Below, in pieces: positions 33,265 to 44,596 of a stretch of 64,000 bases of DNA. The notes below the pieces were generated by a model. The model ran no database searches. It had not been told where the DNA came from and worked only from the letters and a program-made list of their open reading frames with translations. This DNA comes from Buddleja alternifolia (lineage: Eukaryota > Streptophyta > Magnoliopsida > Lamiales > Scrophulariaceae): assembly GCA_019426215.1 (NCBI GenBank), contig CM033394.1:16326195-16390194 (forward strand). The letters run 5' to 3'. Numbering within the stretch: the stretch's first letter is position 1; every line of letters begins with the position of its first letter. The position numbers were made by a program, and so were the translations under genes.

Positions 33265-34477
33265 GAGTTATTTGCATCCACTTCTTTTAAGGTATTGCGC
33301 TTTGGCAAAGAACTCTCCTCACGTATTAGAATTTGACATCCACCACCCCTGTGTGTAAAAAAAATTATGAACTACTTTTTCTCCCTTAGTTTATATATTT
33401 TTTTCTATTTTCTATTTTTCATTTCATTCCTTTATTTTTCTTATTAAATAGAATAAAGAAAGAAAGAAATAATAATTACCCTCTGTGAGAGTTTTTCATA
33501 AATTCTAAGGAATAATTACTTTTATTTAAAAATATGTAGAGCAAACAATATATCAAACTTAATTTAAATAAACTTAAATATGTGTTTTTTTAATTCCCTT
33601 TGTGTGGATCATAAATTATATTTTTTAATATTTCAAACAACTTTTTAATAAATTAGTAGTGCTTTATTTCTTTTATAAAAATAAAATTTTTATATAATCA
33701 TTATAGAGTTACATTATTGCTAATTTGTAATAGACAAAAATCTGAAAACTCATATAGTAATTCTGTTTTCACCTCAATGTCCCATGACGTATTCTTGTCT
33801 TTTTCATTTTTAATTCATATTTTTTTTCTTTTCTGTTCTCAGTAGAAATAAGACTAATAATAAGTAAAATAAACATAAAGAAAATTTAAACATTCACTTG
33901 TAAATAAATATTATCATTTGAAATATATCTAATATGATAGTGAAAATAAACAATGAGATTCTTAAATTATTCAAAAATATGTATGGCCTCTTTAGTTTCT
34001 ACTTCAAAATCATGTGCGGGTCCTTAAGCAAAGAGATTAAAATGAAATACTCTGTCAGTTTTTAGCTTTTTATTTATTATTTTATTTCGAATGAAAAAAA
34101 ATTGTAAAATGGGTACTTGTGATAGAAAAACCATACTGATATGAATTTTTATATTTTGGGGTTTTAATTATTTTTCTTTAATATATTATTTGTTATAACT
34201 ATTTCTAATTAAAAATAATTATTCATTAGAATTATTTGTGATAGAGAATTTTCATAAGCTTAACTTATATTCCGTTCTTTTTTCTATTTAATAAGAAACA
34301 TAAAGGAATGAAATGAAAGATAGAAAATAAATATATATATATATATATAAATTAGGGGTAGAAAAGGTAGTTTATAATTTTTTTTACACATAGGTGTGGT
34401 GGATGCCAAATTCTAATACATGAGGGGAGGTCTTTGCCAAAGCTCAATACCTTAGGGGAGGTGGATGCAAATAACCC
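33265..34477. mobile_element. Foldback MULE-type element, 1213 bp
   Basis: Long terminal inverted repeats of roughly 200 bp (from GAGTTATTTGCATCC on the left to GGATGCAAATAACCC on the right) enclose A/T-rich DNA without coding. A perfect direct repeat TACAAAGGAT flanks it (33255-33264 and 34478-34487). It is 10 bp long, against the usual 9 bp for MULEs. It sits inside the TRIM-like left LTR, 35 bp from its start. Confidence 0.92.
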
Positions 34478-34950
34478 TACAAAGGATTATGAAAATTCAA
34501 TGGAGCTGAGAGATTAGCCGAAAAGGGTCCCGGGATGGTCAAAGGCACTCGGTTGATTGAGTTAACAGAGGTTTGACCAAAACTCAATGCGGATTTGACC
34601 ACGAGATTGACAACTTGTAGGCGTAGGATTGTGTTTCCTATGCGGTTTTGACTTGGCTTTAGTAATTGACTTGTATAAGGATTGTTTTCCAAATTGCCTA
34701 ATAATAGGATTATGTTTTCTATTTTTTTATTTTCCTTATGTATCAAATCTCTTACTCTCTATATATAGACTTGTATATTGTAATTGATGATTGACTTTAA
34801 GATATAAGATGTGAGATCTAATGGTGGCTTGTGGATGTAGGCAGTTTGTCGAATCACGTTAAAATTCCTTCTATCATCTTCTTGCTTCTTTGATTCCTAT
34901 TGATTTTCAACAGTTTGAAATCCATCTCGTGATGTCTCGTTTCCAAAAGC

Positions 34951-34962
34951 TGATATCAGAGC
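34951..34962 (+). other. Degenerate primer binding site of TRIM-like element
   Basis: TGATATCAGAGC differs by one base from the initiator-Met PBS consensus and lies about 5 bp after the presumed LTR end. Confidence 0.7.
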
Positions 34963-35766
34963 CATAGGTTTATAGATTTAAGATACGTTAGATCTAGATC
35001 TATGGGGAGCGCTCTGTGTTAGTGCATGTTTGTCGTGGGAGCGATCATAGGAGATGAAGGAAATGTTAAGATCGACAGTTTCATTGCAAGTAGCATCAAC
35101 AAAGGTCGTGATAAAATCAAAGAAGATGACAAAGGAGGTAGGAGACCAGTTAGATCGTCAGGCTAGATGGAGTAATCTCGTTTAGCGTTAACGAGAAAAC
35201 GTGGTAAGATGCAAAGTCAGATAGGTAAATTCGCAGAGCCGGGTTTGTTGGTGGATGGATCAGACATAGCTTGTGTAGTGGGAGCATCAAGTCGATTTGT
35301 GAAAGATAGGAGATTGCCATAAAAAAACCCAAAAACTATTGACGAATGGATTAGATATGCAGTTGGGCAAAGAACAGATATGCGGGACATCCAAGATTGC
35401 ATTGAAAAGTCCTTGGTGTAACGATGTCAGAAAGACGGGTTGACCAGGTCGGTTGTTCTCCAGTGAGGAATATGGTGTCTCACTAGATGGTTGAAGTCTA
35501 TGGAGGAGCACAGGTGAGTGTTTTTGAATTTGAAATCAGTATCCAAGTGGGAGATTGATGGGTTTGTGTAGACTAATTGATACAAAGAGTTGAGAGAAGT
35601 CAATGGAGCCAAAAAACGAAGCCCATAAATGGTCCCGGGATGGTCAAAGGTAGTTTGGCCATAGTCAAAAGGGGTTTGACTGAGTCAACAGAGGTTTGAC
35701 CATGGGTCAACATAGGTTTGACCATGGGATTGACAACTTGTAGGCAAATGATTGTGCTTCCTATGC

Positions 35767-36540
35767 CAGACTCACTGAACTTGACTATATGCATATGACA
35801 TAATAAGATGAGATTATTAAGCTTCCTCTCATGGCTACCATGAGCAGCTCTAATGCTTTTCCAAAGACTTTGACCCCATTTACTTGTAACTGCATAGGAT
35901 TCATTTTCATTCATTTACGAGAGAATAAATTCAATTGTGATGACCAGTCAAGACTGCTACTTGTCCATCAAGTCTACTTCGAGGTGAACCCCACCAATAG
36001 GTGAATAGGGTCTAACTACTCTAATGACAGACTTGATGTCACAAGTGTATCTCCGACGTGATCTCTCTGGTCTGAGGTTCACACACACCTATTATAACTG
36101 ATCAGTTCTGTCATTGATTGTCATTGAGTGAAACCCGTGTGACAAAACTGATGCGAATCATGTTCAAACTCACCAGTCTCACTGATGTATCTGTAGCACA
36201 AGCTCCCACTAGCCATAGTGTTTGGTTGATACTTTCATGTCAAAACTTATGTTACACAAGTCTTACTAAACTTCAATGTCCGAATGAAAAACTCCACAGC
36301 AGCTTGCAAACACGTTTAATAGTCAAGTACCAAACTCTTTTAGTGTCTATCTCTCTAACACATAGAGAGTAGAAAGTTTGCCTTGACTATATGGACAATA
36401 GTTTGTACACTACTTACAATGTCATTAAGATAACAACGAAATAACTTAAAATATGCCTTCCAATAATTAATAAAGTTCAAATACAAATCATATGTGCTAT
36501 AAATCTATCCTCTACGGCATTTGATGACATAATTGTAACA
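35767..36540 (-). repeat. copia-type LTR fragment
   Basis: Similar to about 52197-52977 of the LTR at 51154-52977, including GGTCTAACTACTCTA and the terminal GACATAATTGTAACA. It starts abruptly where the TRIM-like LTR ends, so the two were joined by deletion or recombination. Confidence 0.75.
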
Positions 36541-37219
36541 TTTCTCTAAAGGAGAAGTGTGGCAGCTTTTGAATAGTAAGTTACTTAATTGTTTAGTTGG
36601 CGGTGTTACGGTTGTGACCCTACTAAATAAATTGTTAAATTGTGTTTGGATTTTAAATTTGACCATAGTATTTGTAGGCTCATAGTTTTAGTTTGGTACC
36701 TTTTAAAACTGAACTTGGGGACGCGACAAGATAAAACTTTCGAAGTCTATTAACTCCTCTAGACTTTTTTCATACGACACTTGTGATCAACATTCATAGT
36801 ATTATTTATATAACTTTAACTAAACACCTTTTTGTAATAGTTGAGAATCTAGAGACCTTTTTTTCAAGTTGCACCGAATTTCTTATCACACTTTTATTAT
36901 TCCATAAACTGATAAAAGTAACAAATTACTTTTCTTTTCAACATGCCCATTTTTTTCCCTTCAAATTTTGTTAAATGATTGCGCCCAAATTCAATAATTA
37001 GATCCTCCCCATATAAGATCACGTTATACACAAGGCGCTTACCAAAAAAAACGTTATACACAAGGCAATAATAATATGAAAAGTCGTTTTGGGCACCTAC
37101 ATCGTGGCAAGGGTTAATTGGTGCGCGTACAACCAAGACTGGAATTAACCTCCATATGAAAGCTACTTAATTAATATTTTAATCATCAAGGTTTAATGAT
37201 GAAGTAATAGCATCATAAA
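36541..37219. other. A/T-rich DNA, nothing recognised
   Basis: Short frames only. No TE termini seen apart from the neighbours' ends. Confidence 0.55.
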
Positions 37220-37227
37220 CTAATAAC

Positions 37228-38172
37228 CAAGGTCTTAAATTTTAATTTTGGGGTAGATATCGGTGTAGTAAATTTACGGAAATTTTGATGGAAGTTTAGG
37301 GGACATTCAAAATTTCGGTTTCGATTTTAAAGAAATTATGGAAATTTATAAAAATATTTGGAAATTTACAATAAAATTTTGGGTAACCTTAATTATCATA
37401 TTTATATATCTTTTACATCAATAATATTCTATATATAATATATGGATAATGAATTTGTTAAATAATATCACTAAAAACTATTGTGAAAAATATGAAATAA
37501 ATATAATTTGATAGTAAGATAATATCCAAATCGTATGAGAACTTCATTAAAATAAAATGTACCAAAATTTAAGTAAAAGTTACTATTTAATATCATATCG
37601 AGTTTGTAGGAGGATCGAAATCGCTTTTACTAATATCTATCCTACCTCTATTTTTATATTACAAGTGAAAATTATTAGTTACATGTTGATAATATTGTGC
37701 CCATGACATGAAATGTTGGTAGTATTACATGTAATGAATCAATGATGATATCCTTCTGGTATTGAATTTTGAAGAATCACAAGGAATAGTACAATTTCTT
37801 CAATCATATTCATTTTCAATTTTTTGCTTTACTGCTTCTTGTGGTTGGGGGATAAGTGGTAGGTGTGTTTCTTACCAAGTATAAATATAATTTTTTAATT
37901 ATATAATATTTTAAAAAAATTAAAACTATAAAAATAAAAAATTCTTCCGAAATTTCGGTTTCGGTCTCTGTTTAGGGAAATATCGAGTTTTGGCCGAAAT
38001 TTCGATAGATATTTGATAAAAACATTTTAATTTCGGGAAATTTCGGGTTTCGGTCGAAATTTCGGATGATATTCTGCAAAATTAGATCGAAGATTCGATT
38101 TCGCTTCGGGACCCCCCGAAATCCGAAATTTCGGTCGAAATTTTGATGTTTCGATCAAAATTTAAGACCATG
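37228..38172. mobile_element. hAT-type MITE, 945 bp
   Basis: Terminal inverted repeats CA(A/T)GGTCTTAAATTTT at both ends and a perfect 8-bp target duplication CTAATAAC (37220-37227, 38173-38180), the hAT hallmark. The interior has repeated AAATTTCGGTTTCGG phrases and no coding. Its right end is 18 bp before the TATA box of the next gene. Confidence 0.92.
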
Positions 38173-38189
38173 CTAATAACAAATTAGCT

Positions 38190-38199
38190 TTATATATAG
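38190..38199 (+). promoter_or_regulatory. TATA box of the plastid-protein gene
   Basis: TTATATATAG about 95 bp upstream of the ATG at 38292, in the right position for a plant core promoter. It is the only good TATA element between the MITE and the start codon. Confidence 0.65.
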
Positions 38200-38291
38200 A
38201 GATAGAAAAGCTAGTCAACCCACAGATCTATTTCTTCATCAAAACCAATTCCCACTATTGAAATAACCCATTATTGATCAATAAAGAATCC

Positions 38292-41200
38292 ATGGCCAGC
38301 TCATGTTACACTTGCTTGAGCAGTCTCCATTTATCAACTTCAGTTCATAAAAATGGTATAGAATGCTCATCTCTTGGCCGGAGTAATTTGCAGTTTCTGC
38401 AGAAATGTCCTCAGCTAAGATCAGAAAGAAGAAGAACCAGCAAAGGGTCTAACAAGTATGCAAATCTTCTGTTTATATATATATATATATAAATGTATAT
38501 AATATGTTTGATGATTGATTGTATCATATATCTATGGTGCAGGGATTTTGTTGTGAGAAATGCTACTCCGGAAATAGCGGGAGATGTTGTCTCTTCTTTC
38601 TCAGGTCTAGGCATCCCAGGACTTTCCATGCTTGGAGATAATCCATGGTTAGTCCATTTTGAGTTTGAGAATTTCAAAATTAGTTTTTAGGATTCTAAAT
38701 TAATAGAATGTATTTTTTCAGTTTGTTTGAATTATTTCTGCATTTTTAAATTTGTGTTTGAGTTTGATTCGATTATTAATCAAACGAGTTTTGTTCGAAT
38801 CGTTCTTGATTTTTTCTTTTTCACCTATCTTATTACTCTTTTTTTTTTAATCGAGTCGAGTTTTAAAAATTATCAAAAAAAAAAAATAACATGTTCAAAT
38901 TTGATTTGTTATGTTAATAATTGGGATGGAGCCAGGGCTGGTGGACACCGGCAACCCTCAACTTTGAAAAGACAAAAAAGTTACCCTATAAATTTTCTAT
39001 GTTCAAAATTTTGCCCGTCAAAGCATAAAATTATCAAGTTTTGTCCCTTTTTTCTTGTATTTACTATCCTCACTTCGTACTAAAAATTCTGGTCTCGTCC
39101 CTATTATCAGCCCAAATAAAATGAGCTTTTAGCGATCAATGATTTCAAGTCAGAGGATAGAACAATTTGATGATTCATTTTTCAGCCCCTTTAACATTAC
39201 GGCTAAGAAGAAGAAAAAAAGTAGCATTTGAGATTAATGGATGTAACATAACTAGTTTTACCAACAAAAAAAAAATTGTGAAAAGATCAATATTTTTTAA
39301 TAGTGCAATATATTTGATTTAACAATTGTTGTGGCAGGTTGACTGGGATTGCGGGATTGATGGTTACAGTACCTTTCCTGATCCAAAGACTAATAGCATT
39401 CACAAGTAAGGATGTACAATTAATTTTAATCAGTCATTAACGAAAATCGTTTGTTGAGATGTATGTTTTGATTATTAACATTATTAATGTAATTGATTAA
39501 TTCAGAGGAGGTTGATGTGGCGGCTCAGACCATAGAAAAAATAGCGGATACAGTGGGGAAAGTGGCGGAGGAAGTGGATAAAGCGGCGGAGGACATGGCG
39601 GAGGCGCTTCCGGAAGGAGGCCTTAAAAAAGTTGTTAGTTTTGTGGAAGATTTGGCTGAAGAAACAGTCAAGGATGCTCAAATGGTTGAAGATTTGATGG
39701 ATAAGGTACCTAACCCCCCTCCCCCACCTATTTATTTTTTTCATCTACCTTATTATGTGTTGATTAATGCAAAACCATGTCCTAAACATGTAGGACATGC
39801 CATCACGTGTAAATTCATTTTCATCATCATTTTAAATCACAAAATCTTAAAATAACAAACTACAAACTATTTTCATTTAAATTCATATTTTTTAGCTTCA
39901 CTTTTTTATTCTCAAATATAACTATCTATCAATCACTGTATCAAACACAATCATCAATCAATAATCATTTAGTCCAATAATATTTTTCTCTTTCTCTTTT
40001 ATACTTTCCAATCATTTAATCTTTCACACATCATCTGATCAAAGTTTCATCTATTTTTGAAGTATATCATATGTTGAAGCTAAAAATGTGGCAAATTAGA
40101 TGTAGATGCAACTACATTCATAAGTCACTATACCATAGACTTGCACTATTCAAGAAAAGTTCCAGGGAAAAGAAAAAAGATAAAAATCACAAGGAAATTA
40201 TTTTCTTTTTCCCAACATTTTCCTTACTAAATGGTACGAAAAAGGTATTGTCTCAAATTAGCATTAGATTTTCTCTCTTATTTTTTTTTCATTTTATTTT
40301 CTCTAGTAACCAACATTTGTTTGGTTCAAGGAAATTGATAGAGAAAAGAAAAGAAAACAAAGGGAAAATCATTTTCCTTTTCCCATCATTTTCCTCACCA
40401 AATGTTGAGGAAAATAAATTGGCTCAAATTAGTATTAGATTTTTATTTCTATTTTCTTTCTTTTTTCATTTTCTCTAATAACCATAATAACCAAACAATA
40501 GAAAATGATTTTTCTTGTGTTTTCTTTTTCTTCCGCTAACAATTCTTTGAACCAAACAGAACATAAACAATAGAAAATAGGTTTCCTTGTATTTTCTTTT
40601 CCTTTCCATTCCAATTTTCTTGAACCTAACAAAGTGTAAATCGGACTATTTGAAGGATGATTTTGATTCTAAACCTATGAATATATTGAAACTCATCCTC
40701 ATTAATGGAGAATATGCTTGATTTTAAATTAAAACGGTAGGATATTTAAAGGGTATCTAGTAAAACAATTAATAAATCGAAATTTTGACCTGAAATTAAC
40801 CTCGAAATTGATTTTAGGATCCTAAAGTGTCACAAATAAAAAAAATTCAAAAACAGGTTTTATTTTATTTTTTTTGGACAAGATAATACTAATTTAATAT
40901 TAAGTACTCGGGGAACAAAACGAATTTTTACTCAAATTTTTAGCCGTACTTTGGTGGCTCCTGGTTGGACTCCCGATCTCAAAATATTTAATATTAAATA
41001 TACATGTGGGGATGTATAAATATTTATACATATGAGGAGGTCTATCTTAAAATGATGGTGAAGATCTCTCCGAAAGTTCAATATCAAAAGCCACGAAGTA
41101 TCACCCAAAAAATAATAGAAGCGTTAGATGGATCATTCTATGCCACATCGGTATCAAATCGATATCAATGGTCCCAATATAACATACACCATTGGATCTC

Positions 41201-42362
41201 CCAACAGGGAATATTTATTAAAATAATTCGGATCCAATGGTGTATGTGTGACATAGAATTTTCCCAAGATAGACCAAATTAAAAGCTGGCAACAATTAAA
41301 GTTAGATTATCTTCGAACGCATGTGGGCTTTATTAATGATTCAAATTGTAGTAGTTGGTATCGGTATGCATGTGTCACACCTTTTCCCATACTCACCAGT
41401 CACCAGTCACCCACTAGGACATTGCACTACTTTTATCCTATTATAAAACCCTAATCTTGTTCAGGCTCATCACTCTAACCAGACATGATAACTATATAAT
41501 ATACATAACCACTCGTCTTACAATGTGAATAGAAAATAATATAATAATTAATATGTGTAAATATTAACTTAAGAACGGAAGCTTTATCCTCAAATTTGTG
41601 CTAAGTCTCACCAAAAGTGTTGGTATTAATATACTTCCACAATAGTTTTGTTAGACTTTGATGTGCGGAATGATCATTTAAAATGACCGTTCTTTCAAAA
41701 GTAAACATTTATTTTTGTATCTTTTAAGTTCAAAACATTTAAATTATGGCAGGGTTAATCTTAAAAATAGTTATTTCATATACAAAATTTGTATGTGACA
41801 ACTAGAATATACACATTTGATTGTTTATAGCAAGTGGGACTTATCAAAATCCATTCATCCAATAAAAAGAAGGGATAATTGCATAAAACCCCCTGTGTTA
41901 TTTCGAAAATGTTAAAAAACCCCTGTATTAACGAAATAGGCAAATCACCCCATGTGTTCCTAAACAGTGTGCAAAAAAGTCAAATTTTGTTAAAATAATA
42001 GAAGAAAATATGTGTTTTTTGGGTGAATTAACACTGTTTACCTTTTATAAAGTATGAAAAGTATATAAATGACGAATGAGCATGTTAATAAAGGTGAAAC
42101 ATATGAAAAACGCGCTCATTTTTTAATGAAATTTGGCTTTTTTACACACTTTTTAAGAACACAGGAAGCTAACTAGCCTAATTCGTTAACACAGAGAATT
42201 TTTAGTATTTTTGAAATAATATAAGGGGGTTTTATGCAATTACCCAAAAAAAAAAGCAAGTGGGTGTTATATTTTTCGTTTGAATATTTGTAGGTGGAAA
42301 AATTGGACGACAAGTTGGAGGAATTTCTTAAAAAACAACCCAAAGGTACTGAGAAAGCGTGA
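38292..42362 (+). CDS. Small chloroplast membrane protein, function unassigned (5 exons, 201 aa)
   Basis: Five exons join in frame with GT..AG introns: 38292-38455, 38543-38647, 39338-39405, 39506-39705 and 42294-42362 (606 nt, stop TGA). I chose the ATG at 38292 because M-A-S-S-C-Y starts a Ser/Arg-rich, acid-poor segment of about 55 residues, typical of a chloroplast transit peptide. The mature part has a G-I-P-G-L-S-M-L-G-D-N-P-W motif. One membrane segment follows, of about 20 residues (exon 3, L-T-G-I-A-G-L-M-V through F-L-I-Q-R-L-I-A-F). Next comes an acidic, Ala/Glu/Lys-rich amphipathic region of about 90 residues, likely helical (E-K-I-A-D-T-V-G-K-V-A-E-E-V). It resembles conserved plant plastid proteins of unknown role, and I give no symbol. 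The last intron is 2.6 kb and filled with MITEs. Confidence 0.85.
40142..40636. mobile_element. Nested Tourist-like MITE copies in intron 4
   Basis: Two or three related units with TTTGTTTGGTTCAAGGAAA ends and purine/pyrimidine-rich bodies overlap here. The outer right end reads CCTAACAAAGTG followed by TAA, matching the element at 62722-62963. The left boundary is uncertain. Confidence 0.65.
41130..41275. repeat. Short foldback repeat in intron 4
   Basis: Inner arms CATACACCATTGGAT and ATCCAATGGTGTATG (about 41182 and 41231) are perfectly complementary. Outer arms ATTCTATGCCACAT and ATGTGTGACATAGAAT are nearly so. Probably a small MITE. Confidence 0.75.
41872..42245. mobile_element. MULE-like MITE next to exon 5
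   Basis: Inverted termini GGGATAATTGCATAAAACCCCC and GGGGGTTTTATGCAATTACCC. A 9-bp A-rich flank (TAAAAAGAA, then AAAAAAAAA) fits a decayed 9-bp duplication. It ends 48 bp before exon 5 of the plastid-protein gene. Confidence 0.8.
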
Positions 42363-42691
42363 CTTATTCAAAGTGGACGCACTACTTGTTATTGTATCCA
42401 AACTAAGTGCCACCTTATTCTGAAGTTGTTGAATATATTTATGATCGAAAACATAAACTATTGTATTTTTTACATTTTGAATATAAATTTACTTTCTCAT
42501 AAAGCATCACAGCCTTAAGCCTTGGAAAAATGATCTTGATTGGTAATTTTGGTGTGACGTCATGTAATTCACTACTGCAAATGGGGCTTTGGAAGCTGTT
42601 TTTTCTATTTAGTAGCTTCCTTCCATTATATTTCCTTTGTTGTTATCTCTTAGATCATGAAATTGCACTCGAAGATCAGGCGAACAAGATA
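42363..42691. other. 3' flank of the plastid-protein gene
   Basis: A/T-rich sequence expected to hold the polyadenylation region (for example AATATAAA near 42480). A CACTACTGCAAATGGGGC phrase near 42572 resembles a CACTA-type terminus, but I found no partner end. Confidence 0.4.
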
Positions 42692-42696
42692 CATTC

Positions 42697-43039
42697 TGTT
42701 AACAATGGCTGATAAATTTCCTTTGATTCGAGACAAAGGAGAAAACTCCAACGGGAAGAAAGGAAGAAGATAAGAATGGTTTAATTTTCTGTTGTCCTTT
42801 TCATTCACCACTCACAATTTTAAATATATAATTTGTCAGATATTTTGGGATCTGCTGTACACGTACACAAGCAGCCAAAATAATTTGTTACAATATTCAT
42901 ATGAAAACCCTAATTCTATTTTGGGTCAAACCCTTTCATCCAGCCTGGTTCCTTAATAATTCTTTTGGGCCTTTTATTTTCTAACTCCGGCCCATCTTCA
43001 TCACTTAGCTCTTGATCCAGTTGCGGCCCAAACGTATCA
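42697..43039 (-). repeat. chromovirus 3' LTR
   Basis: Contains the last ~40 codons of the pol frame, whose stop is at 42916. Confidence 0.93.
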
Positions 43040-43346
43040 TTACCCGGCCCGTAGAGATGGACCTTGTCCTCAAGGTTAAAATTAGGGTAAGTCTTCTTGA
43101 AATCTTCCAAATTCTCCCAAGTACTTTCATTTTCAGACAGCAGCTCCCACTGGACTAGCAGCTGCAGTTCGTCTCCCTGTTTGGTCTTAACAGTATGAAA
43201 ATCCAAAACAGCCTTAGGTTGAGGGCGGCCATGAAGATCAATCGACAACGGTGGAAAAGAAGGAGTTTGCTGCAGCGGAGGTCCTCGGTAAGGTTTCAGA
43301 CAAGAAATGTGAAACGCCGGGTATATTTTGGCAGTTGAAGGGAGTT
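42916..43346 (-). pseudogene. chromovirus chromodomain and pol C-terminus
   Basis: The frame 43248-42916 has a chromodomain-type block, L-L-V-Q-W-E-L-L with S-T-W-E-N-L-E-D-F, then an acidic/basic tail that enters the LTR at 43039 and stops at 42916. The upstream H-H-V/F-H type linker is in another frame. It would guide integration to modified chromatin. Confidence 0.85.
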
Positions 43347-44593
43347 CTAGTTCATATGCAACGAGCCCGATGCGGCAAAGAATTTTATACGGGCCAAAAA
43401 AGCCGTGGCATAGTTTAGGTGATGAACGGCGATTGATGGAGATCTGGCGATACGGCTGTAAACAGAGGTAAACCCACTCGCCGACCTCAATTTTTTTTCG
43501 AAATGATGCTTATTTGCCTGATCTATCATCCTTTGTCGAGCGCGTTTCAGATTTTGTTTGAGATCCGCTAACAGTTGTTGTCGGTGCAGGAAGGACTCGT
43601 CTAAGGTGGCCACCGGCGCATAACCCAAAGTATACGCCAGAATAAATGGTGGAAGTCGTCCGTATAAAGCTTGGAAAGGTGACATGCCAATTGATGAGTG
43701 GAAAGAGGTATTATGCCAATATACTGCCCAATGTAGGAATCGAGTCCAAAGATGAAGCCTTTCACTTACGAAACAACGGAGGTAAGCTTCTAAACAGCGA
43801 TTTAGGACTTCAGTCTGGCCATCCGTTTGAGGATGGTACACACTGCTCATTGCTAACGTGGTTCCTTGTAATTTAAACAGTTGTTTCCAAAAGGTGTTGA
43901 TGAAGACGCGGTCCCTGTCTGATACGATTGACTTTGGAAAATCGTGAAGACGGGCTATCTCGACGGAGAAAATAGGGGCCAGTGTGGCGGCGGAGAAATG
44001 AGTCGGAAGGGCGATAAAGTGGCTGTATTTTGTTAAGCGCTCGACAATGACCCAAATAACAGTTTTTCCACCTGAAAGAGGTAAGTGTGTAATAAAGTCC
44101 ATACTGATATCTTCCCATACCTGGTTAGGAATAGGGAGTGGTTGGAGGGTTCCGTAAGGGCGGTGAGTTGTATATTTAGCTTGTTGACAGATGTGACACT
44201 TTTGAATGTAGGTTTGGACGTCGAATTTCATGCCAGGCCAGTAGAATAAGCTGGTGAGTCTGACAAAAGTGGCCTGAATACTCGAGTGATCGGAGAGAGG
44301 GGTATCATGAAATTCGGTGAGTAGTGTGGGTTGTAGTCCCGTTTCTTTTGGAATAAATAGGCGTTTGTAGTGGACCAGTCCGTTTGTGATAGTAAAGATT
44401 TGTTGCATTTTAGTGTCCGATTGGAGTTTGTTGATGAATTGTTGACCTGTAGGGTGGTGTTGAAAGAAGGATTTAAGTTGTTCCAGAAAGGTGAATTTGG
44501 GCTGGGACAGGGCCATAAGGGAATGTCGAACTCGAGATAAGGCATCCACCACGTGATTCTCCTTACCAGTTTTGTAGATGATAACGTAATCAT
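43347..44593 (-). pseudogene. chromovirus integrase
   Basis: The frame 44552-43347 begins at the end of RNase H (V-D-A-L-S-R) and covers integrase. The HHCC module has H-D-T-P-L-S-D-H and C-H-I-C-Q. The first catalytic Asp is replaced by Glu in IVERLTKY, where VDRLTK is the norm. The second Asp (SDRDR) and the Glu (GQTEVLNR) are present. The frame is shifted after about 43500 near an A run. The Asp-to-Glu change probably abolishes strand transfer. Confidence 0.9.
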
Positions 44594-44596
44594 ACC

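Larger units (their letters stand above)
33230..35766 (+). mobile_element. Short non-autonomous LTR element (TRIM-like), carrying a MULE foldback
   Basis: A left LTR begins TGATGAATTTGTATAGACT at 33230 and ends about 34945. A degenerate Met-type PBS (TGATATCAGAGC) is at 34951-34962. About 590 bp later a purine run AGTGGGAGAT (35546-35555) precedes a second LTR, TGATGGGTTTGTGTAGACT, at 35556. Without the 1.2-kb insertion the LTR is about 490 bp and the interior about 600 bp with no gag-pol. The second LTR is cut off near 35766. Confidence 0.75.

Noticed and set aside
40071..40632. 135- and 65-codon frames in intron 4
   Set aside because: Lys/Phe-rich frames from purine/pyrimidine-rich MITE bodies; inside a spliced intron.
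42572..42600. CACTA transposon terminus
   Set aside because: Only one CACTACTGCAAATGG-like end was found; no inverted partner or 3-bp duplication.
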